Positions 1-9,841 of a stretch of 64,000 nt of DNA are shown here, piece after piece. How positions within the stretch are numbered: the stretch's first letter is position 1; the number at the start of each line of letters is the position of its first letter. The translations under genes and the position numbers were made by a program. Below the pieces are notes generated by a model. The model made no database searches. It was not told where the DNA came from and saw nothing but the letters and a program-made list of their open reading frames with translations. This DNA is from Dactylis glomerata (taxonomy: Eukaryota > Streptophyta > Magnoliopsida > Poales > Poaceae): contig QXEO01000211.1 in NCBI GenBank assembly GCA_007115705.1, positions 1,363,599 through 1,427,598 on the forward strand. The letters are read 5' to 3'.

Positions 1-450
1 TGATCCTGTAATAAAAACCCCCTTATGGGTGTGTTTGCCCAGACTTTGAGCTGGCTTAGAGAGGACCAGTAGCTTTCCCTACTTTTTCTGCTATTTCATT
101 TGATTGTAATAAGTTTGCGACGTGTTACTCTGGTTTCATCTATAAAATGGGACCGGGGTCTCCCTCTTGAGGGAACGCTATTGTTCTAAAAGAAACAGTC
201 TATTAAGGTGCAAGTGGCTGGTCATCTTCTAGAGAAGGATGGATCAGAGATTGGAGATCGCTGGCACAATTCACAGCTACGTTATTATCCAATGATTATC
301 ACTAGTGTCTGTACGTACACTTTGCTGCTGCACTACTGATCTTCTAGAATAGATGCAAGTTTTATCATTAGATGCCGCCACACTCATGTTGAAGCATATG
401 GTATGTTAAATTGTTAACTTATTCGCATGCTAAAGCTTTTAACAACTTAT
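1..450. other. Unassigned left edge
   Basis: I find no convincing ORF, terminal repeat or target duplication here. A stretch near 135-175 with a TATAAAAT-like word and a CT-rich segment could be the 3' untranslated tail of a LINE or of a host transcript, but no poly(A) run supports either reading. It is the flank into which the MITE and the CACTA element inserted. Confidence 0.4.
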
Positions 451-452
451 TA

Positions 453-555
453 CTCCCTCCGACCCATATTACTTATCACTAATATATATGTATATAGGCA
501 TATTTTACTACTAGATACATCCCTATTTGCGATAAATAATATGGGTCGGAGGGAG
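453..555. mobile_element. Stowaway-type MITE (Tc1/Mariner), 103 bp
   Basis: The element begins CTCCCTCCGACCCATATTA and ends with its reverse complement. The terminal inverted repeats are about 25 bp with one mismatch. TA duplications flank it at 451-452 and 556-557. The interior is AT-rich and has no coding capacity. The CTCCCTCCG end and TA target are diagnostic of grass Stowaway MITEs. It would need a Mariner transposase supplied in trans. Confidence 0.92.
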
Positions 556-561
556 TACTTC

Positions 562-815
562 CACTAGTGGAAAAAGGGTCTTATGTTCAGGACCTTTAGC
601 ACCGGTTGTGTATTAAACCGGTGCTAAAGGTCCCTCCAGGGAAGCCATATTGGTCATAGCAGTACGGCAAAAATTAGTCCCGGTTCGTCCGGTACCTTTA
701 GTTCCGGTTGGAGACACCAACCGGGACTAAAGGGGTTTGCGGCCATCTGGCCTGCTGCCAGACCCCTTTAGTCCCAGTTGGTGTCTCCAACCGGGACTAA
801 AGGTCTAGGCCTATT
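562..815 (+). repeat. CACTA left terminal inverted repeat and subterminal array
   Basis: The CACTAGTGGAAA terminus is followed by alternating direct and inverted copies of ACCGGTGCTAAAGG- and ACCGGGACTAAAGG-type words (for example 589-632 and 675-805). In this superfamily such subterminal repeats bind the element's DNA-binding protein. Paired inverted copies could also fold into hairpins in RNA. Confidence 0.85.
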
Positions 816-1127
816 TAATGCGGCCATCCGCCGCTGGCCGACCTCTCCCTCTCCCCTGTTTTTTTCCTCCTAGAAGAGTGGTAGGGGGGGTGTTAGAATT
901 CTTTTCCCCTTCTATGCACAAGAGGTGTTTGATGAAATGTGTGAGTGAATTTTTTCCTCCTCTTTTCTTCATCACCGAGCTCTAGTTTATCCACTATTTG
1001 TCAAGATTTCACACCGCCCCATCTATTCAAGTGTTCTAAGAGGTTGGCAACTATAAGCTCTTGAGTAATTTTAGTAATGGACTAATTTTAGCATCGTGAT
1101 TGCGTTTGATATACTTATAACTTGCAG

Positions 1128-2406
1128 ATGAGCCATCCATGGATGTACACTGACCGATGCTCTGCTGAATTCATTGAAGGCCTGCGTTCTTTTCTCAAAG
1201 TGGCTGAGGCAAACAAGCGGAATGGTTTTATGTGTTGTCCTTGCAGTTCTTGTCGAAATGAGAAGGATTACTCTTGCTTAAGCACCCTTCACTTCCACCT
1301 GATTCAGTGGGGTTTTATGGCCGGATATAATTGTTGGACCAAGCACGGAGAAAGAGGGGTTATGATGGAAGACGGTGAAGAAGAATAGAATGATGGCAAC
1401 TATTGTCAAATGTTCCCTGAATACTGTGATACTGCAATGGAAGAAGAATAAGGTGACGAACGGGCATCAATTGAGCCCGCTGATGATCTTAGTCGGGTCA
1501 TTTCTGATGCGAAGCGAGACTGTGTAACAGAAAAGGAGAGGTTGCAGTTTGAGCAGATGTAATAGGACCACAAAAAATTGTTGTACCCAAATTGTGAAGA
1601 TGGCCAGAAGAAGCTGGGTAGCACATTGGAATTGCTGAGATGGAAGGCAGAGAATGGTGTGACTGACTCGGGATTTAATAAGTTGCTGATAATGATGAAG
1701 AAGCTGCTTATAAGGGATAACGAATTGCCCGCCAGTACGTATGAAGCAAAGAAGCTTGTCTGCCCTCTTGGGTTAGACGTACAGAAGATACATGCCTGCC
1801 CTAATGACTGCATTCTCTACTAGGGTGAGGAGTATGAGAATCTGGATGCATGCCCGGTATGTACTGCACTGCGGTATAAGATCAGACGGGATGACCCTGG
1901 AGATGTTGAGGGCAAGCCACCCAGGAAGAGGGTTCCTGCCAAGGTGATGTGGTATGCTCCTATAATACCGCGATTGAAACGTTTGTTCAGAAATGAAGAG
2001 CATGCCAAGTTGATGCGATGGCACATGGAGGACCGTAAGAAAGACGAGATGTTGAGACACCCCGCTGATGGGTCGCAGTGGAGAAAAATCGAGAGAGAGT
2101 TCCTAGACTTTGCAGGTGATGCAAGAAACTTATGGTTTGGTCTAAGTACAGATGGCATGAATCCTTTTGGGGAGCAGAGCTGCAGTCAGAGCACCTGGCC
2201 CATTACTCTATGTATCTACAACCTTCCTCCTTGGTTGTGCATGAAGCGGAAGTTCATTATGATGCCAGTGCTCATCCAAGGTCCAAAGCAACCCGGCAAC
2301 GACATTGATGTGTACCTAAGGCCATTAGTTGATGAACTTTTATAGCTATGGGCCAAACCAGGTGTACGTGTGTGGGATGAGCACAAACAAGAGGAATTCG
2401 ACCTAC
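1128..2406 (+). pseudogene. CACTA transposase (TNPD-like), 5' portion
   Basis: This is the N-terminal half of an En/Spm TNPD transposase. It opens MSHPWMYTDRCSAEF and has the Cys/His-rich transposase-associated region (CCPCSSCRN, residues about 37-45). It continues through DGQKKLG, NDCILY, RHPADGSQW, STDGMNPFGEQ and GPKQPGNDIDVYLRPLVDEL, all conserved in grass CACTA transposases. The ATG follows a pyrimidine-poor but AG-ending acceptor (TTGCAG), as usual for this gene. A single frame carries stops at 1386, 1449, 1560, 1563, 1821 and 2343, so it is dead. It ends at the CCTAC duplication where element Ea inserted and resumes at 18276 without loss of a codon. Confidence 0.9.
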
Positions 2407-4085
2407 TGATGGTGCGGTGATGAATGGTGCCAGAAAACTTCTTGGCGTGTAGTTGATGAAGTAAATGACCGGCCAGTTGGAAACCCCAAGAGAAGGTTTG
2501 ATGAATATAGCAGCAAGTTTTCCCTCAGTTATGAAACCAAGGTTATCAATCCAGTAGGAAAAAGCCAATACTCCAGAAGGTGATGCCCGCTAGCTTCGCG
2601 ACAGCTCCAGACAATTTATAGGGCGCCTCGTCCAAGCTTTGCTTTGCGAGCGGCAACGTGGAACCTGCACACAACACAACCAAATACTTTGTTCCCAACT
2701 TACGATGAGGTTGTCAATCTCACCGGTTTGCTTGAAACAAAGGGTATGAGCATATCGAGTGGAAAGCAATAGTAGTATGCGAGTAAAGTAAACAGTGCAA
2801 GTAAAGTAAACAGGTGATAGCAATATAATGGAAATAGGACCGGGGTCCACAGTTCACTAGTGGTGTCTCTCCATAAGATAAAATAACACATGCTGGGTAA
2901 ACAAATTACATTTGGGCAATTGATAGAATAAAGATAACATGCATATGTCGAGAGGATCACTATGAGGTTTACTCTAGGCATTACAACAAGATACATAGAC
3001 CGCCATCCAACTGTATCTATGACTAATAATCCACTTGTGGCGAATCAATCCGAGAACTCCACAAGTATTAAGTTGCGAACAACATATAACTGCATTAAGC
3101 AAAGTGTGTAATGTAAACAAATCATATGCCCTTGAGCATATGAATGTTGTTTTCTCCCTAGTGGCAACAGCACATCTACAACCTTAGAGGTTTCTGTCAC
3201 TCGCCCAGATTAAATAGAGGCATGAACCCAACTATCGAGCATAAATACCCCCTCTTGGAGTCACTAGTATCTACTCGGCCAAGATAGCTACTAACAACAG
3301 AGAGCATGCAAGATCATAAACAACATAGAGATAACATAAGATAATATTCAGCACATCAACTCAATCATAACACCAATATTCATCAGATCCCAACAAACAC
3401 AACATGTAGAATTACATAACGATGATCTCGATCATGTAAGGCAGCTCACGAGCTCTAAACATGAAGCACATGGTGGAGAAGACAACCCACTAGCTACTGC
3501 TATGGACCCATAGTCTAAGGTAGACTACTCACTCATCGCGCCGGAGGCAAGCATGGCGATTAAGAAGACTTCCGGTGGCAATTTCCATCTCCCACAGGGT
3601 TCTAGGAAGAGCTTCTGGACCCTCCCGATCTTAGGTCGACGATGGCAGCGGATCGCAATATGTTCCTAGAAAAATGATCCGGTGTTTAGGTTTTCCTGTC
3701 AGGGGGTCTTTATAGGCGAAGGGGCATCGTCAGAAGTGGACCGAGGCGGCCACACACATAGGGGGCGCGACCTAGCCCTGGGCTACGCCGCCCTATTGTG
3801 TGGGCCCCTCATGGCCCCACACCATCTCCTCTTCGATTCTCTGGAAACTTCGATAAATTTTTGGATGTTTGGCTTTTGTTTTGTCCAATTCCAAGAATAT
3901 TTCCTGTGCAACTTTTCTGAAACACAAAAATAGCAGAAAACAAGGAACTGGCACTGTGGTATCTCGTTAATAGGTTAGTCTCAGAAAATGCATAGAAATG
4001 CCACGAAGTGTAACGAAACACTAAGCAAATGGTGTAAAAACAAGCATGGAGCATCAAAAATTATAGATACGTTTGAGACATATCA
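2407..4085 (-). repeat. Ea 3' LTR (1679 bp)
   Basis: Read on the minus strand it starts TGATATGTCTCAAACG (one change from the family start) and ends CACCATCA. It pairs with the LTR at 16596-18270, with a few substitutions per 100 bases. The purine tract of the element abuts it at 4086-4097, read CTTGGGGATGC on the minus strand. Confidence 0.93.
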
Positions 4086-4565
4086 GCATCCCCAAGGTTA
4101 ACTCCTGCTCGTCCTTGAGTAGGTAAGTGATAACAAAAGAAATAATTTTTGAGGTGACATGCACCTACATAATCTTGATCATCTATGTAAGCATTGTGCG
4201 CTGGGATCAAAAGAACTTAAAACATGGGCATGAAAGATATAATCTTGATAGAAGAAACATAGCAACCATGTTATAACATGAAAAAGAACACAAATGAAAG
4301 ATTATGAAAATGAAATGATGAAAGTCAAACGTGTGTTCAAATCATATGGAAAAACATACAAATGGTTTTCAGCTTGTCCTTCATGAGAGAGCAAAATATA
4401 AATGCATAGGACACCTTCAAGTGTAAGAGGGCGACTAGATACAAATAATTTAAGAACAAGTGAAACCAACATCATGGATCAATCAATGAAAACTTTGGGA
4501 CAATGCACATTATACTCAGAATGACAACTATGCTCTCTTAGACGGTGCATAAAGATAGAAGATGG

Positions 4566-4612
4566 TGACTCAACATAAAAGTAAAAGAAAGGCCCTTCGC
4601 AGAGGGAAGCAG
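4566..4612 (-). promoter_or_regulatory. 47-nt motif shared by Ea, E6 and Eb
   Basis: On the minus strand this reads CTGCTTCCCTCTGCGAAGGG followed by a T-rich stretch and TGTTGAGTCA. Near-identical copies lie at 13878-13924 in the Athila element Eb and 53079-53125 in E6. All three lie about 0.5 kb upstream of the 3' LTR. CCCT and AGGG can pair into a small hairpin. The function is inferred only; a cis signal recognised by shared proteins is plausible. Confidence 0.6.
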
Positions 4613-6303
4613 TGATTGCAAGTTTTATAAAACTTCAAAAATTATGGTACTTACTAGCTTTGAGCTCTCATTGCCCCCATCATAGGCATCTTGAATGGTT
4701 AAAGTTAATGCGAATACACTTATGATGCATACGCTTAACAAATCATAAGTTGAAAACCTCGTGTCCCGTGAAGTACGAATACCCAAACCTCATGCTACTT
4801 TACTTAGAGTCCCAAGCAAGCTCTTGTCATTGCAAGTATACACGTATCATCGAGAACCGCCAATGGGGTACCTCCGGGCCCGATGACATGGAACAAGCCC
4901 ACATCAAAATGACAGGACAAACAGACAATGAACAACTCAGCATCTCTTTTATTTACCATTGGTATAGCTTTTTATTGTGAGATGCGTTGTTGAATGTTCA
5001 CTATGGGCATGCTGTAAATTTCCACCATGAATTATGCATGGCTTAGATTAGCGGCCCAGGCATTTCTCTAACACGTATACAAACTCCATGATCCCACAAG
5101 ATTCCCAATTCATTTCACATCGCGAGTATCCATAAACAAAAGATCACAATATCAACTCAAATAAAAGATAGTGCAATGTTGAAAGCTTGCCCCATGACAG
5201 CATGGCTGGGCTAATTTCCAACTTACAACTTGCAATCATAACAAGTCAACATAAGAGAGCTACAATGTCAAAATTTTAAAACAAGAAAAGTAAAGTGTGC
5301 CATCAGGTTCGTGAGAGCTTTACTGACCAATTTTCGCATAACACCAAAAAGAGTTTAATTTGAAGGATAGATAAAAGCAAGTCAAATGTACTTTGGAATA
5401 GCAAATTGCTAATAGGTATGTATGGTGGACACATTGGAACAACTTGGTTTTTAGGAGTTCGATGCACAAGTAGAGCTCATACTCAGTACAAAATGAGGGC
5501 TAGCAAAAGACTGGGAGCGACCAACTAAGAGAGCAATAACGGCCATAATCATGCATAGCGACAAAGCGACATTAAAAGAAAGAATAAGATGACATCAAAA
5601 GTCAAAAACAAATGATCATAGAGGCTTATGACGACTTTGTATGAGTCAAACATGTGTGAGCATGCACCAAGTCAACCCAAATAAAGCATCAAAGGAGAAA
5701 ACCAAAATAATGCTTCCAAATAATTAAAACAACGCATGATTTTTTTCAAAGACTCATTAAGCAATCTCAGTCATTTGAGACAAGTCATGCTACAGAAAAA
5801 CCACTAATCATACTATCAAAAAGACATCAAGCACGACATGCAAAAGCCTAGGCCGCAGTCTACACAAGCTCCTTCTTGTACCACTTTTTTGCATAAAGCT
5901 TTTTCTCGTTTCCAACACCATTCGAACTTTTTTGAAACAACTCTTTTGATGAAAACCAACATGGACCAGAGGTCAAAATACACCTTGATAAAAAGATATA
6001 ATAATATCTGAACAAAAATTAAGGTGAAAAATGAAAGCTAAACGCAGTTCTAGAAAAAGAAAAACACTCGTTGAAACGATAAGAGTGAAAAACGGAGTGT
6101 TCTTGGCAAATGAAAAGCAAGGAAACTTCTCCAAAAGGAATTTGTTGGGGTCTAACCATTTATTGCAGCAAACAAAACAAAACAAAACTGAAAACTAAAA
6201 ACAACTGACGCTCCAAGAAAAATGCGTAATGCATGAAGTAATAAAAATATAGTGTGTTGAAAGGTGACCTGATTTTTGCCGATGAAGAAGGGGTGCCTCC
6301 GGG

Positions 6304-6371
6304 GCATCCCCAAGCTTTAACGCTTGTACCTCTTGGATATTTCTTGGGGTGAAATGGGCATCCCCAATCTT
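6304..6371 (-). repeat. Internal purine-tract-like repeats in Ea
   Basis: Two minus-strand copies of AAGCTTGGGGATGC-type sequence lie at 6304-6317 (exact) and 6358-6371 (one mismatch, AAGATTGGGGATGC). They are far from the 3' LTR, where the genuine purine tract has the same core. E6 has the equivalent pair at 51329-51398. Confidence 0.75.
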
Positions 6372-7024
6372 GAGCTTTTCCATTCTTCAACTCATCTCAT
6401 CATTCTCCAATCCCTACAATTGAAAACTTCCTTCATACAAAACTAAACACAATTCTATTAGCAACATTAGTGTAAGCATAATAATGAATCAACCCTTTTT
6501 GCTTCAGGTTTCAACTCAAAACCACCAGATATAAAGCATATACTACTGTAGCAACTTCCCCAAAAGTTCCGTGATCAAAAGAACTAAAAAAGAAAGCGAT
6601 AATGCGGCAAACACAAATATTGGCAGAAATCTGTCAAAACAGAACAGCTGACAAAGGTCGAATTTTTAGAGGGTTTTCTGTTGCTCAAATCAAAAAGTGT
6701 ATAACTAATGAAAGTTTGTATATAACCTGGGACATAGGCACAAGAAATCGCAGGTCCAAAAGATATACTGAGAATTTTCACGATTTTTTACGATGCAGCA
6801 CCGAAAACTGTTTCAGGACAGCAACATCCCCAAATCTTACCTCACTCAAATTAGAGGCTTCTCTTGGCACAAAAACGAAATAAAAAGGATAAGGAGAGAT
6901 TATTACAGTAGTAATAACTTCCAAGACTCAAATAAAAGAAAAATAACTGAAATAAAAAATATTGGGTTATCTCCCAAGAGTGCTTTTCTTTAACGCCTTT
7001 GAGCTACGCGCAGAAGGGTGCAAA

Positions 7025-7131
7025 TCAAGTAATATCGAAAGAAGCATTAAGATCAACCGTAGGAGTCTTTTCAACAATGAATTGAATCATGTCCAAATGA
7101 GTTTTTGAGGATCCTTTGTGATCACGCTTTG
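7025..7131 (-). pseudogene. Ea single ORF, C-terminal 35 codons
   Basis: This is the tail of the Ea-encoded protein, separated from its N-terminal part (15929-16415) by the insertion of Eb. Reading through one copy of the GTATA duplication keeps the frame and ends at TGA (7025-7027). The full protein would be about 197 residues. E6 has a frameshift in this C-terminal part. Confidence 0.75.
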
Positions 7132-7136
7132 GTATA

Positions 7137-8626
7137 TGATACGTCCATTTTGCATCACTATTTTGTATCATAATTTACTGTTATTCATTGCTATATTTCT
7201 TATTTAGAGTTGATACTTATGTTATTTCCCTTGTTTCCACATGTTTGATGATCATCGGAGGATTTGCTGCTGAAGTCAGGATTCTGCTGGAAAAAGGACC
7301 ATCAAGGGAACATATTTTGAAGATCAGGAAAATTCTAGAAAAATACCCAGAAATTATATTTTCCCTGAATACTCAGGAAGCCAGAAGGATGAGTCGAGAG
7401 GAGCCAGGGGGGTCCCACACGCCAGGGTGGCGCGGCCAGACCCCTGGCCGCGCCAGCCCTGTGTGATGGCGCCCTGGCCCACCTCTGGTCTTGCCCCTGC
7501 GCGTACTTCATCGTCCCCGAAAACTAAGTCAGGGGGGGGCTCAGAGTTAGACACCGCCACCTCTGCGGGGCGGAAAACACCAGAGAGAGAAAAGCTCTTC
7601 GGCAGGCAGAAATCTGCCGGGGAAATTCCTTCATCGGGATCACCATCGCACCGGACTTCATCGGGATCATCATCATCATCATCATCTCCATCACCAGCAC
7701 CTTCATCTCCACCATCACCACGCTATCCCGCTGTAACATCTTGAGTTGGATCTTGTTATATTCATAGGGGAAACTTTCCCGGTGTTGATTACTCTTGTAG
7801 TTGATGCTATTGAGTGGAACCGTTGAGTTAAGATTTATGTTCAGATAGTTATTTACCATTATTTCACCTCTGATCATGATCCATATGATGTCTTGTGAGT
7901 AGTTCATTTAGTTCTTGAGGACATGGGAGAAGTCAAGATGTTATTAGTGAATTATTGTTGAGAAATATTTAATGGTTTGATATTGTTGTGGTGCTATTTC
8001 ACTAGTGGTGTCATGTGAACATCGACTACATGATACTTCACCATCTATGGGCCTAGTGAGAAGCATTGTGTATTTGGCTACCGATTGTGGGGTTGCTGGA
8101 GTGACAGAAACCTAAACCTCCGTTGGGAAACCATTGCACCAGGGAGCGTAGGATCTTAGAGTTTAAGGCTGTGGTTAGATTTATCTTAATTACTTTCTTG
8201 TATTTGCGGATGCTTGCAAGGGGTATAATCACAAGTGTGTATTTATCCTAGTAAGGGTAGTGCGCTAGCACAGGTTCACCCCCATAACACCTATCAAACC
8301 AATAAAGACTATTGGCTTTATGAAGCAAAAGCTCTTGACAAAAACTCCCGTGTGTCCTCGAGAACGTTTGGTTATTATAAGTACACAACCGGCTTGTCCT
8401 TTGCTGAAGAAAGGATTGGGCCACTTGCTGCAATTGTTACTACTGTCTTTTATTTACTCGCACTTTATTTACTCATATTACCAAATACCCCTGAAAACCT
8501 GTTTGTTAGTATTTACAGTGATTCCTTGATCAAAACCGCTCATCAACACCTTCTGCTCCTCGTTGGGTTCGACACTCTTATTTATCGAAAGTACTATGAT
8601 ACACCCCCTATACTTGTGGGTCATCA
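7137..8626 (+). repeat. Eb 5' LTR (1490 bp)
   Basis: It starts TGATACGTCC and ends GGGTCATCA. It contains a perfect 12-bp inverted repeat with a 4-nt loop (7428-7455) and an ATC microsatellite (7666-7687). It lacks about 20 bases present in the 3' LTR near 14920. Confidence 0.93.
7428..7455. repeat. Perfect 12-bp hairpin in the Eb LTR
   Basis: TGGCGCGGCCAG, a 4-base loop ACCC, then CTGGCCGCGCCA. Copies lie at 14710-14737 (Eb 3' LTR) and, with one end mismatch, at 48566-48593 and 53900-53927 (E6 LTRs). The very GC-rich stem lies within an otherwise AT-leaning LTR and would be stable in RNA. Confidence 0.85.
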
Positions 8627-8637
8627 AGACTATTTTC

Positions 8638-8655
8638 TGGCGCCGTTGCCGGGGA
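8638..8655 (+). promoter_or_regulatory. Eb primer-binding site (tRNA-Asp)
   Basis: TGGCGCCGTTGCCGGGGA begins 12 bases after the 5' LTR. It is complementary to the 3' end, including CCA, of plant tRNA-Asp(GUC) as I know that sequence. The same site primes E6 (49905-49922) and, with one change, Ea (16568-16585). Confidence 0.85.
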
Positions 8656-8746
8656 GTGTAGCGCTATTGAAGAGTGGAATTGGTAAAGGTAACCGTCACA
8701 GTGAGTATTGTTTTTATTTTGTCTTTTATTTTTGTTTTACTCTGCT

Positions 8747-9841
8747 ATGGAGAACTCTCCATTTGGTTTCCTATTTGGAAACACATCTACTACTACTGCT
8801 GCACATGCGGAGGAACCACCACCGCCACCGCCTGCTGAAATTGATCCTTTTAAAATACCTATGAAAATTGTTGGGCGTATTATGGATAACTGGTATTCAG
8901 GAGATGGAACTGTCCATCCGGGTGATCACTTATTATTTATACATGAATTATGCGAGTTGTTCAGATGTGCAGGTATTTCACCAAGCCAGGTTAAGAAGAA
9001 ACTATTCTCATTATCATTGAAAGGCAAAGCTGAAGAGTGGTATCGACTACTCCAAGATGGTCCATCTATGGCATGGGAGGATATTGTGCCTCTCTTTTAT
9101 TCCAAGTTTTATCCTCCAAGCGAAATTCATAAAGACCGTAACCGGATATATAATTTTTGGCCTCATGATGGAGAGAGTATTGCTCAAGCGTGGGGGAGAT
9201 TGAAGTTACTAATGCTCAAATGCCCCATTCATGAGCTCCCCAATAATATATTTATTGATAATTTTTATGCGCGGCTTACTCTTCCTGATAAGGATTATTT
9301 GGATGCTTCTTGCTTTGGATCATTTACTCATATGAAAGAAGATGCTAAGTGGAAACTTCTTGACCGTATACAAGAGAATGCTGAAGGTTGGGAAAACGAC
9401 AAAGGTAGGAAGTCAGGTATAAACTATGATTATGAATGCATTAAATCTTTTATGGGAGCCGATGATTTTCATAGTGTTAGCGCTGCTTATGGTCTTGATT
9501 CACAAATACTTGCTAATTGTTTTAAGGCTTTTGCCTCTTATCTTGATGTTCCAAAGAAAGATTGGAACAAATATCATGCGCCTTATAAAGATTCTATTAG
9601 TCATATTCCTGCTGTAGCTACTGAAGTTTGTACTGTCGATAGCATTGTGCCTGAACCTTATTTTGAGAAGACACCTTTCCCTGCTAAGGTAAAGAAGTAT
9701 TCTACTTTGGTAAGTGTGTCTAATAAAAGTACTAAGAAAGCTGCAGAACCTGATGAGCAAATTACTAGTAAGTCTCCTGTAGCTATATTGAAGGATCTTG
9801 TTACTAAAGATGTAGGGGATGAATATATTCTTTTTTTGTGA
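8747..9841 (+). pseudogene. Eb Gag
   Basis: This is the capsid-type structural protein of the Athila element and would assemble cytoplasmic particles that package its RNA. The ATG at 8747 opens MENSPFGFLFGN; an upstream in-frame stretch has no ATG. The body contains the retrotransposon Gag fold signature, with LFSLSLKGKAEEWY near residues 85-98 and FYSKFYPPS near 117-125. I see no CCHC knuckle, as is common in this clade. The frame ends at a TGA just after a run of seven T (about 9831-9837). The protease continues in another frame, so a one-base insertion in the T run has probably separated gag from pol. A GTGAGT donor-like word lies at 8701-8706, upstream of gag. Confidence 0.85.

Larger units (their letters stand above)
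4086..7024 (-). other. Ea noncoding interior and 3' region
   Basis: No credible ORF occurs in these 2.9 kb. The region is colinear, in reverse, with 50650-53604 of E6. It includes two internal copies of the purine-tract-like word (6304-6317 and 6358-6371) and the 47-nt motif at 4566-4612. The sequence is AT-rich. Conservation without coding capacity suggests RNA-level signals for packaging, priming or 3' end formation. Confidence 0.7.

Noticed and set aside
1..230. LINE 3' tail at the left edge
   Set aside because: The TATAAAAT and CT-rich text is suggestive only. There is no poly(A), no duplication and no coding sequence to anchor the call.
562..815. Inverted ACCGGTGCTAAAGG motifs as a possible microRNA gene
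   Set aside because: The CACTA ends, target duplications and matching right-end array explain them as subterminal repeats, though they may yield small RNAs.
7666..7687. ATC repeat as a possible regulatory or CRISPR-like array
   Set aside because: It is a simple microsatellite in the LTR, present in both copies at different length. There are no spacers, and this is a plant genome.
8235..8864. ORF of 209 codons at the Eb 5' LTR end (and 15537-16238)
   Set aside because: Both run across an LTR boundary into unrelated sequence and share only the LTR part, so they are chance open frames.
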